NCBI RefSeq assembly: GCF_028548395.1 | Contig: NZ_JAQQLA010000003.1 | Coordinates: 186,001 to 250,000 of the forward strand | Origin: Vogesella indigofera | GTDB taxonomy: Bacteria; Pseudomonadota; Gammaproteobacteria; Burkholderiales; Chromobacteriaceae | Direction of reading: 5' to 3' | Length of the DNA stretch: 64,000 bases | Shown: positions 34,902 through 43,742 of the stretch, one piece after another | Position numbering within the stretch: position 1 is the first letter of the stretch | How the letters are laid out: each line of letters begins with the position of its first letter | Program-made: the position numbers and the translations under genes | Notes under the pieces: generated by a model | Seen by the model: the letters and a program-made list of their open reading frames with translations, nothing else | What the model was told of the DNA's origin: nothing | The model's database searches: none

Positions 34902-35449
34902 ACCGGCTCCTTGTGCGGATCGTTGGACTTGATGGCCGGATTGGGAATCAGGCCCTGCAGGAAGGCAACGCGCTTGATCAGCTCGGACAGGCCTTGCGCC
35001 ATCAGCAGCGCAAAACCAACCGGGATCAACAGGAACACCGGCCAGCGCACCAGACCGCCGGCGTCGGACGACATCTCGCCGCTGTTCCAGGCGTCGATGA
35101 ACATCGGCCAGCCGAAGCTGATCAGCAGGTAGCAGACCGGCATCAGGAACAGCAGGGTGCCGACAATGTCGACGACGGCCTGACCGCGCTCGGACAGCTT
35201 GCCGACCAGCAGATCAATGCGGATGTGTTCGTTCTTTTGCAGGGTGTAGGCGGCTGCCAGCAGGAAGATGGCAGAAAACAGGTACCACTGGATTTCCAGC
35301 AAGCCGTTCGAACTGATGTTGAACAGTTTGCGCACCACAGCGTTACCGGCGCTGATAAGCACGACCACCAGGACAAGCCAAGACGCAGCCTGACCGATGC
35401 GTGCGTTGATCGCGTCGATAAGACGCGACAAGGCAAGCAGCAATTGCAC
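34898..35449 (-). CDS. dctQ: TRAP transporter small permease DctQ
   Basis: A 183-residue inner-membrane protein with four predicted helices and the DctQ motif NGLLEIQWYLFSAIFLLAAAYTLQKNEHIRID. It stabilises DctM and contacts the loaded receptor. First gene of the dctQ-dctM-dctP operon; the promoter should lie in 35450-35580, where the DNA becomes AT-rich. Confidence 0.93.
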   Translation of the reverse strand: MQLLLALSRLIDAINARIGQAASWLVLVVVLISAGNAVVRKLFNISSNGLLEIQWYLFSAIFLLAAAYTLQKNEHIRIDLLVGKLSERGQAVVDIVGTLLFLMPVCYLLISFGWPMFIDAWNSGEMSSDAGGLVRWPVFLLIPVGFALLMAQGLSELIKRVAFLQGLIPNPAIKSNDPHKEPV

Positions 35450-35584
35450 TGTTTTCTCCTATGTGTGTTGTGAGGCTCTGTGGCCTTGTTCTTTTGCGAC
35501 GCTCTCCAACGTCGCCACCGTCTAGCGGTGTGTAACTATAAGAGCATAGTCATTTGCACTTGCAAAGCGGCATGACGTAAGGGA

Positions 35585-36157
35585 TTACCCTTGCTTGTGC
35601 CAGCCCAGGGTCAGGCGCAGGTGGCCGGGCGGGGTGGTGATCGCTTTCAGCTGCAGGTGGCGGGCGAGGGATTTGCCGGGGAAGGTCTGTGTCCGCCAGC
35701 GTGTGGCCAGCGGCAAGTGGTCGAGGTGGACAACGATGTGTTGCGGCTGGATGTCGAGGAAAGCCAGCTCTGCGGCCAACCTTTGCAGCAGATGGCTGCC
35801 CAGGCCGGCATCCAGCGCCGTCAGCAGCAGGGTGCCGAGCGCGCGCCGGATCAGGCCGCTGTCCTGCGGCGTGCCCTGCAGGCGGTAGTGGATCAGCAGG
35901 GTGCGCTTTGGCCAGTCGAGCTCGCCGAAGTGGAAGAATAATTGCAGGCGTGCGCGCAGCGGCTGTTGTATATCCAGCTCCAGCACGCTTTCCTCAGGCT
36001 GCAACTGCAGGTCGAGTACCTGCAGTTGCTCGCTGTCGAGCTGCTGTTGCAGGCTGGCCAACAGCAGCGCCGCCGGCAGCGAGGCACCGTCGCGGTGCAG
36101 TTTGGGCAGCAGTGACTGCCACTGCTGCCAGCGTTGCCGCCAGGGCGCGGTGCTCAT
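35585..36157 (-). CDS. Hypothetical protein, cytoplasmic
   Basis: A 190-residue protein rich in Leu and Gln with no signal peptide or membrane helix. The start at 36157 gives the only reading that begins after the upstream gene. I do not recognise it. It follows the NlpC/P60 gene by 5 bp, so it is the last gene of a uup-NlpC/P60-hypothetical operon. It contains a dispersed-repeat copy (35771). Confidence 0.7.
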   Translation of the reverse strand: MSTAPWRQRWQQWQSLLPKLHRDGASLPAALLLASLQQQLDSEQLQVLDLQLQPEESVLELDIQQPLRARLQLFFHFGELDWPKRTLLIHYRLQGTPQDSGLIRRALGTLLLTALDAGLGSHLLQRLAAELAFLDIQPQHIVVHLDHLPLATRWRTQTFPGKSLARHLQLKAITTPPGHLRLTLGWHKQG

Positions 36158-36162
36158 GGTGC

Positions 36163-36672
36163 TTAGCCGAACAGGGTGCGCGCACCCTCGAAGCGGCTGG
36201 CGAAGTAGCGGTTGTCCAGCCGGTCGACGCGGATCACGCTGTTGCTGCGCGGTGCGTGCACGAACTTGCCGTCGCCGATATAAAGCCCCATGTGCGAGAA
36301 CGGCCGGTTCATGGTGTTGAAGAACACCAGATCGCCGACCTGCAGTTGGTGGTTGCCGATCGGTCGCGCCAGCGCCGCGATCTGTGCCGCATTGTGCGGC
36401 AGCTTGATGCCGGCGGCGTGCTGGTAGATGTAGGCCACCATGCCGCTGCAGTCGAGACCGGCCTCCGGGTTGCTGCCACCGAACTGGTAGTCGATATCGA
36501 GCAGGCTGAGGGTGTAGAGCAGGATTTCGCGGCTGACGCCGTCGGCCTTGAGCGCCGACAGGTTGCTTGCTGCCGGTGGACGCGGCTTGGGCTTGACGGC
36601 GGTTTTCGAGGGAGTGCTGGCGCAGCCCGCCAGCAGGGCGAGTAGCAAGAGGGCGGGCCAGCGGCGGGTCAT
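36163..36672 (-). CDS. NlpC/P60 family lipoprotein endopeptidase
   Basis: A 169-residue lipoprotein: signal peptide with lipobox LLAGC, a Pro/Lys linker, then an NlpC/P60 domain with the catalytic Cys in LDCSGMV, the first His in FSHMGLYIG and a second His in KFVHAPR. Such enzymes cut peptidoglycan stem peptides between D-Glu and a diamino acid. The start (36672) overlaps the uup stop by 4 bp (ATGA), so its expression is coupled to uup. Confidence 0.92.
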   Translation of the reverse strand: MTRRWPALLLLALLAGCASTPSKTAVKPKPRPPAASNLSALKADGVSREILLYTLSLLDIDYQFGGSNPEAGLDCSGMVAYIYQHAAGIKLPHNAAQIAALARPIGNHQLQVGDLVFFNTMNRPFSHMGLYIGDGKFVHAPRSNSVIRVDRLDNRYFASRFEGARTLFG

Positions 36673-38585
36673 GACTGTTTGCTCTCCAGGGTTTCCCAGC
36701 GTTCGAGCTTGTCCAGCAGCAGCAGTTCGATTTCCTCGATGCGCGCCTGCCACTGGCGCGCATCCTGCGGCGCATCGCGGTACACGTTCGGGTCCAGCAG
36801 CTTCTGGTTCAGTTCGGCCTGCTCGCCTTCCAGCGCCGCGATTTCCGCCGGTAGCCGTTCCAGTTCGCGCTTCTCATTAAAGCTCAGTTTTTGCGTGCGG
36901 TTGCTGCGATCGCGCTCGCTCTTGGCGGTTTCGACGTTGGCCGCAGCCTCCTTGCGCGGTGCCTCCTGCTTCAGCGCCGCCATGCGCGCCTTGGTGTCGA
37001 GCCAATCCTGGTAGCCGCCCGGATACTCTTCCAGCTTGCCGTTGCCCTCGAAGGCGATCACCTGCGTCACCACGTTGTCGAGGAAGGCGCGGTCGTGGCT
37101 GACCAGGAACACGGTGCCGTTGTACTGCTCGATCAGTTCTTCCAGCAGTTCCAGTGTATCGATGTCGAGGTCGTTGGTCGGTTCGTCCAGCACCAGCACG
37201 TTGGCCGGGCGGGTGAACAGTCGCGCCAGCAGCAGGCGGTTGCGTTCGCCGCCGGACAGCGACTTCACCGGGCTGCGCGCGCGCTGCGGCGAGAACAGGA
37301 AGTCTTCCAGATAGCTCATCACGTGCTTGCGCTGGCCGCCGATTTCGACGAAGTCGTTGCCCTGGCTGATGATGTCGGCGACGCTGGTTTCTTCGTCCAG
37401 CTGGGTGCGGAACTGGTCGAAGTAGGCGACTTCCAGCTTGGTGCCGCGCTTGATGCTGCCGCTGTCGGCTTCCAGCTCGCCGAGGATCAGCTTCAGTAGC
37501 GTGGTCTTGCCGGCTCCGTTGGGGCCGATCAGGCCGATCTTGTCGCCGCGCAGGATGCGGGTGGTGAAGTCGCGGATCAGTTGCTTGCCGTCAAAACCCT
37601 TGCTGACGTGCTCCAGCTCGGCTACCAGCTTGCCGGAGCGTTCACCGGCGTCGAGCTGGAAGTTGACCTGGCCGACCCGTTCGCGGCGCGAAGCACGTTC
37701 GCGGCGGATCTGTTCCAGACGGCGCACGCGGCCCTCGTTGCGGGTACGGCGTGCCTCGATGCCCTTGCGGATCCACACTTCTTCCTGTGCGTGGAACTTG
37801 TCGAACAGACGATTCTGTTCTTCCTCGATCGCCAGTTCTTCTGCCTTGCGCACCTGGTAGGCGCTGAAGCTGCCGGGGTAGCTGCGCAGGATGCCGCGAT
37901 CCAGCTCGATGATGCGGGTGGCGACGTTGTCGAGGAAGCGGCGATCGTGGGTGATCAGCAGCACGCTGCCGCTGAAGTTCTTCATCAGCCCTTCCAGCCA
38001 CTCGATGGCGCTCATGTCGAGGTGGTTGGTCGGTTCGTCCAGCAGCAGCACGTCCGGGCGCGAGGCCAGCGCACGCGCCAGCGCTACGCGTTTTTTCCAG
38101 CCGCCGGACAGGTCGCTGACCAGCGTATCCGGGTTGAGGTCGAGGTGCGACAGCGTGGTGCTGATCAGCGCGTCGAACTGCCAGCCGTCCCGCGCTTCCA
38201 GCTCTTGCTGGATGTGGGTCATGCGCGCCATCACCTGCTCATGGTTGGCCGCAGGGTCGGACAGCTGCTGGGTGATGTGGTGGTAGTCGGTGAGCAGCTG
38301 CTGCAGCTCGCCCAGCCCCTCGGCCACCGCCTCGAACACGGTGTGGCCCTCGCTGAACAGTGGCTCCTGCGGCACGTTGGCGACCTTGAGGTCGCCCTGC
38401 TGGTTGATGCGGCCGTCATCGAGCTTGATGCTGCCGGCAATCGCCTTCAGCAGCGACGACTTGCCGGCGCCGTTGCGGCCGATCAGGCCGACGACTTCGC
38501 CGGGCTCCAGCGAGAAATCCACTTTGTCGAGCAGGGCGTGGTGACCAAAGGCGAGGCAGGCTTTTTCTACGGTAATCAGGGCCAT
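36669..38585 (-). CDS. uup: ABC-F ATPase Uup
   Basis: A 638-residue soluble protein with two ABC ATPase domains: Walker A GRNGAGKSS (about 36-44) and GPNGAGKTT (about 355), signatures LSGGWKKR and LSGGERNR, and two LDEPTN Walker B motifs. A linker rich in Arg/Glu joins them, and a C-terminal coiled coil (about 560-635) is typical of Uup, which binds DNA/ribosomes and suppresses transposon excision. There are no membrane segments, as expected for ABC-F. It contains dispersed-repeat copies at 36936 and 38244. Confidence 0.94.
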   Translation of the reverse strand: MALITVEKACLAFGHHALLDKVDFSLEPGEVVGLIGRNGAGKSSLLKAIAGSIKLDDGRINQQGDLKVANVPQEPLFSEGHTVFEAVAEGLGELQQLLTDYHHITQQLSDPAANHEQVMARMTHIQQELEARDGWQFDALISTTLSHLDLNPDTLVSDLSGGWKKRVALARALASRPDVLLLDEPTNHLDMSAIEWLEGLMKNFSGSVLLITHDRRFLDNVATRIIELDRGILRSYPGSFSAYQVRKAEELAIEEEQNRLFDKFHAQEEVWIRKGIEARRTRNEGRVRRLEQIRRERASRRERVGQVNFQLDAGERSGKLVAELEHVSKGFDGKQLIRDFTTRILRGDKIGLIGPNGAGKTTLLKLILGELEADSGSIKRGTKLEVAYFDQFRTQLDEETSVADIISQGNDFVEIGGQRKHVMSYLEDFLFSPQRARSPVKSLSGGERNRLLLARLFTRPANVLVLDEPTNDLDIDTLELLEELIEQYNGTVFLVSHDRAFLDNVVTQVIAFEGNGKLEEYPGGYQDWLDTKARMAALKQEAPRKEAAANVETAKSERDRSNRTQKLSFNEKRELERLPAEIAALEGEQAELNQKLLDPNVYRDAPQDARQWQARIEEIELLLLDKLERWETLESKQS

Positions 38586-38729
38586 GATGGTATGCGGGAG
38601 GCTGTCTTCTTATTGCAATGGAGCGGATTGTAGCATGTGGCTGCATCGCCCTTCGCCTCGGGGGCGGTCGCTGTTACAATGCGCGCCAACCGAAGACCTG
38701 CGCTGCAGGTCAATGCGAAAGGATTTGCC

Positions 38730-39092
38730 ATGTACTTTGTTGATCGCTCCGTTGCCGTTATCAAGCCCAAGGCCCCGTTTCTGGCGTGGCTGAATGCCGT
38801 ACCGGACAACGACATGATCGAATTGTCGCTGGACGCGCTGCGTGCCGACTGCACGGTGATCCTTTTGCCCGAATTCGACGAGCCAGAAGAGGCGATCAGC
38901 CACATCGACGAGATGTTCGACAAGCTGTTTCGCATCGAGCTGTCGTCGTGGTACGAAGACGAGGCGCTGTGGCCGCAGGACCGCTCGCTGAAAACCTTCT
39001 GGGAGTGGTTCGACGTCGAGGTGCACTCCACGCTGCTGGACACCGTCGACGCCGACATCATGAATTCTCCGGTCGACGTTGACGAAGACTGA
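38730..39092 (+). CDS. Conserved hypothetical acidic protein
   Basis: A 120-residue acidic protein, no signal or membrane segment, ending in a run of Asp/Val. Phe/Trp/Glu-rich motifs (SSWYEDEALWPQ, TFWEWFDVEVHS) look conserved but match no family I can name. The ATG at 38730 is preceded by GAAAGGA. It heads a six-gene run to purF, with the next gene 11 bp away. Confidence 0.75.
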   Translation: MYFVDRSVAVIKPKAPFLAWLNAVPDNDMIELSLDALRADCTVILLPEFDEPEEAISHIDEMFDKLFRIELSSWYEDEALWPQDRSLKTFWEWFDVEVHSTLLDTVDADIMNSPVDVDED

Positions 39093-39103
39093 CCGTCGCC
39101 GCG

Positions 39104-39505
39104 ATGCACGCTAGCCGCGTCAGCCCCATTGCCGCCACGCTGGCACCGTCACGCCTCGCCGTCGCACTGGTGAGCGTGGCGCTGCTCATGCTGCTGGCGG
39201 CCGCGGGCTGTGGCTGGCAGGTACTGCGCCAGAGCGGCATGCTGCGGCCAACCTTCGACGGCTTTGCCGTCGACATGCGCGGTGTGCTGCAGTTGCAGCA
39301 GGGCGGCCGGAGCTGCCGTGTCAGCCTGCAGCCGGCCAGTGTCGCATTGCCGCTGCTGGTGGCGCTGTGCGTGAGCGACGACAACGGCCGCCGCCACCGG
39401 CTGCTGGTGTGGCCGGACGCGGTGCCGGCCGATACCCACCGCGCGTTGCGCGTCTATGTGCGCTGGTGCCGTGGCGCCGGCAACCCTGAAACCGAACGGA
39501 TGTAA
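39104..39505 (+). CDS. YgfX-like membrane protein (tentative)
   Basis: A 133-residue protein with two hydrophobic helices near the N-terminus (about 17-38, then a weaker one near 80-92) and the C-terminal pattern RLLVWPDAVPADTHRALRVY, which resembles the YgfX/CptA family (membrane proteins linked to SdhE/YgfY). No sdhE is adjacent, so the assignment is tentative. It is 6 bp before folC. It contains a dispersed-repeat copy (39243). Confidence 0.6.
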   Translation: MHASRVSPIAATLAPSRLAVALVSVALLMLLAAAGCGWQVLRQSGMLRPTFDGFAVDMRGVLQLQQGGRSCRVSLQPASVALPLLVALCVSDDNGRRHRLLVWPDAVPADTHRALRVYVRWCRGAGNPETERM

Positions 39506-39511
39506 TCAAGC

Positions 39512-40780
39512 ATGGCAAGTTTTGACACTCTGAACGACTGGCTCTCCCATCTGGAATCGATCCACCCCGCCGCCATCGACATGGGCCTGGCGCGGGTCAG
39601 CGCGGTGCGCGAAGCGATGGGCTTGCGGCCAACGTTCCCGGTGGTGCTGGTCGGTGGCACCAACGGCAAGGGCTCGGTCTGCGCCATGCTGTCCACCATA
39701 CTGGAGCGCGCCGGCTTCAAGGTCGGCACCTACTCCTCGCCGCACATCCTGCGCTACAACGAGCGCGTTGCCATCAATATGCAGCCGGTCAGCGACGAGC
39801 GCATCGTGCACAGCTTTGCCGCCATCGAGGCGGCGCGGGGCGACACCACGCTGACCTATTTCGAGTTCGGCACCCTGGCGGCGATGCACACCTTCATCGA
39901 CGAACAGGTCGATGTCGCGGTGCTGGAGGTCGGCCTCGGCGGCCGTCTCGACGCGGTCAACATCTTCGAGCCGGAAGTGTCGGTGGTGGTCAGCGTCGAT
40001 CTCGACCACCAGGGCTATCTCGGCGACACCCGCGAGCTGGTCGGCTTCGAGAAGGCCGGCATCTTCCGCGCTGGCAAGCTGGCGATCTGCGCCGACCCCA
40101 ATCCGCCGCAAAGCCTGCTGCAGCATGCGGCCAACCTTGGCGCCGATCTCAAGCTGGTCGGCAAGGATTTCGGCATCACCCGTCTCGATCACCAGTGGTC
40201 GTTCCACATGGGCGAGGTGCACCGCCACGCCTTGCCGGTACCGGCGCTGCGCGGCGAGTACCAGATGATCAACGCCGCGGCGGCACTGGCGGCGCTGGAA
40301 GGACTGCGGCCGCTGCTGCCGGTCGGCATCGGCGCCATCAAGCGCGGCCTGCTGGAAGTCGACTGGCCGGGCCGCTTCCAGGTGCTGCCGGGACGGCCGC
40401 TGACCATACTCGACGTCGGTCACAATCCGCACGCCGCACGCGCGCTGGCCGACAGCCTGAAGCGCATGGCCTACGCGCAGAACCGCTTTGCGGTGTTCTC
40501 GATGCTGTCGGACAAGGACCTGCCGGCGGTGGTGGCGGCGCTGAAGGACGAGTTCGACGAGTGGTTCGTCGGCGGTCTGGATATGCCGCGTGGCCAAACT
40601 GCCGCGGCATTGGCAAGCCAGCTGCATGCGCAGGGCGTGGCCAAGGTGAAACCGTTCGCCAGCGTCGCCGATGCGTGGCACGCGGCTTTATCGGCGGCAG
40701 GGGAGAATGATAGAATCGTGGTCTTTGGATCATTCCATACCGTCGCCGAAGTGATGGCCGCGAAATCCACTCACGCCTGA
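39512..40780 (+). CDS. folC: Dihydrofolate/folylpolyglutamate synthase FolC
   Basis: A 422-residue Mur-ligase-like enzyme that makes dihydrofolate from dihydropteroate and Glu and adds further glutamates to folates. It has the P-loop GGTNGKGSVCAML (about 48-60), the SPHILRYNERV folate-binding segment and the EVGLGGRLDAVN motif. It is followed by SPOR, cvpA and purF genes, the classical folC-dedD-cvpA-purF order of proteobacteria. Two dispersed-repeat copies (39624, 40126) lie inside. Confidence 0.96.
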   Translation: MASFDTLNDWLSHLESIHPAAIDMGLARVSAVREAMGLRPTFPVVLVGGTNGKGSVCAMLSTILERAGFKVGTYSSPHILRYNERVAINMQPVSDERIVHSFAAIEAARGDTTLTYFEFGTLAAMHTFIDEQVDVAVLEVGLGGRLDAVNIFEPEVSVVVSVDLDHQGYLGDTRELVGFEKAGIFRAGKLAICADPNPPQSLLQHAANLGADLKLVGKDFGITRLDHQWSFHMGEVHRHALPVPALRGEYQMINAAAALAALEGLRPLLPVGIGAIKRGLLEVDWPGRFQVLPGRPLTILDVGHNPHAARALADSLKRMAYAQNRFAVFSMLSDKDLPAVVAALKDEFDEWFVGGLDMPRGQTAAALASQLHAQGVAKVKPFASVADAWHAALSAAGENDRIVVFGSFHTVAEVMAAKSTHA

Positions 40781-40789
40781 GGACGCCAG

Positions 40790-41548
40790 ATGTCTCTTTC
40801 CGCACACGATGAACTGCTGATGCTGCGCAAACGGGCGCGTCGCCGCCTGGTCGGCGCCATCGTGCTGGTGCTGGTGGCCACCACCGTGTTGTGGAATGTG
40901 CTGGATGCGCTGCCGGAGCAGGAAATGAAGCCCGAGCAGGTAGAGATCTCCGGCCTGCCGGCCTCGGCACCGACGCCGGCCCCGGTCGCACTGCCGCCGG
41001 TGGCGGCCTCGGCGCCGCTGGAAACCGACATTCTCGCCACGCTGCCGCCGGAAGACAGCGTGCTGGCACCACCGCCCGCCGCCGAGGCCAGTCGTCCGCC
41101 GGCTGTCGTGCCGGCGGCCCCGGTTGCAGCGGTGACACCACCCGTAGTGCCGAAAGCGGCAGAACCGAAGCCGGCCGAGCCGAAACCGGTGGTGCCGAAA
41201 GTGGCCGACAAGAAGGCCGAGCCGGTAGCCGCGGAGAAGAAGGCGGCGCCGGACCCTGCGGCGATTCTGGAAGGGCGCGAGGCGGAGGCACCGCGCGCCG
41301 TCACGCCAGCGGCGACTGCCGAAAAATACCAGGTACAGCTGGCCGCGCTGTCCGATGCGGACAAGATCAGCGCGCTGAAGCAGCGCCTGTCCGCCGTCGG
41401 CGTTGCCGCCCGTTTCAGCAAGGTGCAGACCAGCAAGGGCGAGGTGACACGGGTGCGTGTCGGCCCGTTCGGCAGCCGTGCCGAAGCCGATGCTGCGTTG
41501 CGTAAACTGGAACGAGCCGGCGTGTCGGGAATTATCGTCACCAAATGA
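40790..41548 (+). CDS. SPOR-domain protein (DedD position)
   Basis: A 252-residue bitopic inner-membrane protein: short cytoplasmic basic segment, one helix (about 20-38), a long Pro/Ala/Glu-rich periplasmic linker (about 50-180), and a C-terminal SPOR domain (about 180-252; QVQLAALSDADKISALKQRL ... VRVGPF). SPOR domains bind denuded septal peptidoglycan. It is in the dedD slot between folC and cvpA; DedD is a cell-division protein. GAGG precedes the ATG. Confidence 0.92.
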   Translation: MSLSAHDELLMLRKRARRRLVGAIVLVLVATTVLWNVLDALPEQEMKPEQVEISGLPASAPTPAPVALPPVAASAPLETDILATLPPEDSVLAPPPAAEASRPPAVVPAAPVAAVTPPVVPKAAEPKPAEPKPVVPKVADKKAEPVAAEKKAAPDPAAILEGREAEAPRAVTPAATAEKYQVQLAALSDADKISALKQRLSAVGVAARFSKVQTSKGEVTRVRVGPFGSRAEADAALRKLERAGVSGIIVTK

Positions 41549-42036
41549 TGCTGACGGCTCTTGACTGGCTGATTCTTGCCATCATCTTTGGTTCCATGGC
41601 CGTAGCGCTGTTCCGCGGTCTGGCCGCCGAGCTGCTGTCGCTGTGTTCGTGGCTGCTGGCGTTCTGGGTGGCACGCAGTTTCGCCCCGGATCTGGCCGGC
41701 TTCATGCCTTTGGGTGGGCAGGGTATACAGTTGATTGCGGCCTTTGTGGTTTTGCTGTTGCTGACCTGGTTGGCAACAGCGCTGTTTCGCGTGACCCTGA
41801 CCGCGCTGATTGATGCGGTCGGTCTGGGTGGCGTCAACCGTTTTCTTGGTGTCGTGTTCGGCCTGGCCCGTGGCCTGCTGCTGGTCACGGTGCTGGTGAT
41901 GCTGGGTGGGATGAGTACCATGCCGCAACAGAGTTTTTGGCACGATGCCTTGCTGGTACAGCCTTTCGAGACGGTGGCGATGGCTGCCCGACCGTGGCTG
42001 CCGGATACGCTGGCGCAAGCGGTGCACTTTTTTTAG
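41545..42036 (+). CDS. cvpA: CvpA family membrane protein
   Basis: A 163-residue inner-membrane protein with four predicted helices and the CvpA start (LTALDWLILAIIFGSMAVALFRGL). In E. coli CvpA is needed for colicin V production and lies upstream of purF, as here. The start overlaps the previous stop (ATGATG), so translation is coupled. Molecular function is still unclear in the family. Confidence 0.93.
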   Translation: MMLTALDWLILAIIFGSMAVALFRGLAAELLSLCSWLLAFWVARSFAPDLAGFMPLGGQGIQLIAAFVVLLLLTWLATALFRVTLTALIDAVGLGGVNRFLGVVFGLARGLLLVTVLVMLGGMSTMPQQSFWHDALLVQPFETVAMAARPWLPDTLAQAVHFF

Positions 42037-42108
42037 CAGTACCAAGAGGGGTGATGGCGCGATCCGCTGTCACCCCTTGTTTTTACTCGTGTAGTCTGGG
42101 GATGAGCT

Positions 42109-43653
42109 ATGTGTGGAATTTTGGGGGTGGTGGGTCAGTCACCCGTAAACCAGCTGTTGTATGACGGTTTGCAATTGTTGCAGCACCGTGGTCAGGACGC
42201 AGCCGGGATTGTTACGGCCAATGGCAAGACCTTTCACATGCACAAGGGCAGCGGCCTGGTGCGGGACGTGTTCCGCACCCGCAACATGCGGTCGCTGTTC
42301 GGTAATGCAGGCATTGGTCATGTGCGCTACCCCACAGCCGGCTCGGCATCCAGCCTGGCCGAGGCGCAGCCGTTCTATGTCAACTCGCCGTTCGGTATCG
42401 TGCTGGCGCACAACGGCAACCTGACCAATACCGACGAACTGAAGCAGGACATGTACCGCAATGACCTGCGCCATATCAACACCAACTCCGACTCGGAAGT
42501 GCTGCTCAACGTGTTCGCGCACGAGATCGCGGCCCGCGTCGAGAACGCGACGCTGACCGCGGATGCGGTATTCGGGGCGGTGGAGGCGGTGCATCGTCGC
42601 GTCAAGGGCGCCTACGCTGTGGTGGCGATGATCGCCGGTTACGGCCTGGTGGCGTTCCGCGATCCGCATGGCATCCGTCCGATGGTGATGGGTGCCACCG
42701 AGGTCGACGGCAAGGCCGAGTACATGTTCGCCTCCGAATCGGTGGCGCTGGACTGTTCCGGCTTCAAGGTGCTGCGCGACGTGCAGCCGGGCGAGTGCGT
42801 GTACGTCACCTTTGACGGCGACATGCAGGCGCGCATCTGTGCCGAGAACACCCAGCTCGCACCGTGCCTGTTCGAGTACGTGTACTTTGCGCGTCCGGAT
42901 TCGGTGATCGACGGCGTGTCGGTGTACCAGTCGCGTCTGGTGATGGGTGAGATGCTGGCCGAGAAAATCCGTCGCCAGTACGCAGACATCGATATCGACG
43001 TGGTGATCCCGATTCCGGATTCCAGCCGCCAGAGCGCGATGCAGCTGGCCAATGCGCTGGGTCTGCCGTACCGCGAAGGCTTCATCAAGAACCGCTATAT
43101 CGGACGTACCTTCATCATGCCGGGGCAGGCGGTACGCAAGAAGTCGGTACGCCAGAAGCTGAACCCGGTGCCGCTGGAATTCGCTGGCCGCAACGTGCTG
43201 CTGGTGGACGATTCCATCGTGCGCGGCACCACCTCCAAGGAAATCGTGCAGATGGCGCGCGACTCCGGCGCCAAGAAGGTGTACTTCGCCTCGGCGGCAC
43301 CGGCGGTGCGCTTCCCCAACGTCTACGGTATCGACATGCCGACCCGTGCCGAACTGCTGGCCACCGGGCGCAACGACGCGCAGATCGCCGCCGAAATCGG
43401 CGCCGATGCGGTGATCTACCAGGAGCTGGAAGCGCTGGAACAGGCGGTACAGAGCCTGAACGGCGAACTGAACGTGTTCGAGGCCTCCTGCTTCAGCGGT
43501 TGCTACATCACCGGTGACATCAACGAAGCCTATCTCGATGCCATCGAGGCTGCACGCAAGAAGGGCAAGACGGCCAGCGAGCAGAAAGAGGAAGACAGCA
43601 GCAACCAGATGGTCGATCTCAACCTGAATGTTGCCGAACAAAACCTGATCTGA
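42109..43653 (+). CDS. purF: Amidophosphoribosyltransferase PurF
   Basis: A 514-residue enzyme catalysing the first committed step of purine synthesis: PRPP plus glutamine to phosphoribosylamine. Met1 is followed by the nucleophile Cys2 (MCGILGVVG), which becomes N-terminal. The glutaminase domain spans about 1-230, and the phosphoribosyltransferase domain carries the PRPP loop in VLLVDDSIVRGTT (about 365-377). It is followed by metZ, the same order as in Pseudomonas. Confidence 0.97.
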   Translation: MCGILGVVGQSPVNQLLYDGLQLLQHRGQDAAGIVTANGKTFHMHKGSGLVRDVFRTRNMRSLFGNAGIGHVRYPTAGSASSLAEAQPFYVNSPFGIVLAHNGNLTNTDELKQDMYRNDLRHINTNSDSEVLLNVFAHEIAARVENATLTADAVFGAVEAVHRRVKGAYAVVAMIAGYGLVAFRDPHGIRPMVMGATEVDGKAEYMFASESVALDCSGFKVLRDVQPGECVYVTFDGDMQARICAENTQLAPCLFEYVYFARPDSVIDGVSVYQSRLVMGEMLAEKIRRQYADIDIDVVIPIPDSSRQSAMQLANALGLPYREGFIKNRYIGRTFIMPGQAVRKKSVRQKLNPVPLEFAGRNVLLVDDSIVRGTTSKEIVQMARDSGAKKVYFASAAPAVRFPNVYGIDMPTRAELLATGRNDAQIAAEIGADAVIYQELEALEQAVQSLNGELNVFEASCFSGCYITGDINEAYLDAIEAARKKGKTASEQKEEDSSNQMVDLNLNVAEQNLI

Positions 43654-43667
43654 ATTTCTATATAACG

Positions 43668-43702
43668 ACAAGGGTTGGCTGTTGCGGCCAACCCTTGTTA
43701 TT
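43668..43702 (+). terminator. Terminator of purF built from the dispersed repeat
   Basis: A 12-bp stem ACAAGGGTTGGC / GCCAACCCTTGT (43668-43679 with 43687-43698) with a 7-nt loop and a T-rich tail. The distal arm contains an exact TGCGGCCAAC (43683-43692). Confidence 0.8.
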
Positions 43703-43742
43703 GTTGAAAGTCTTTCAGCCATACGCCGTACGAGAGCCCACC

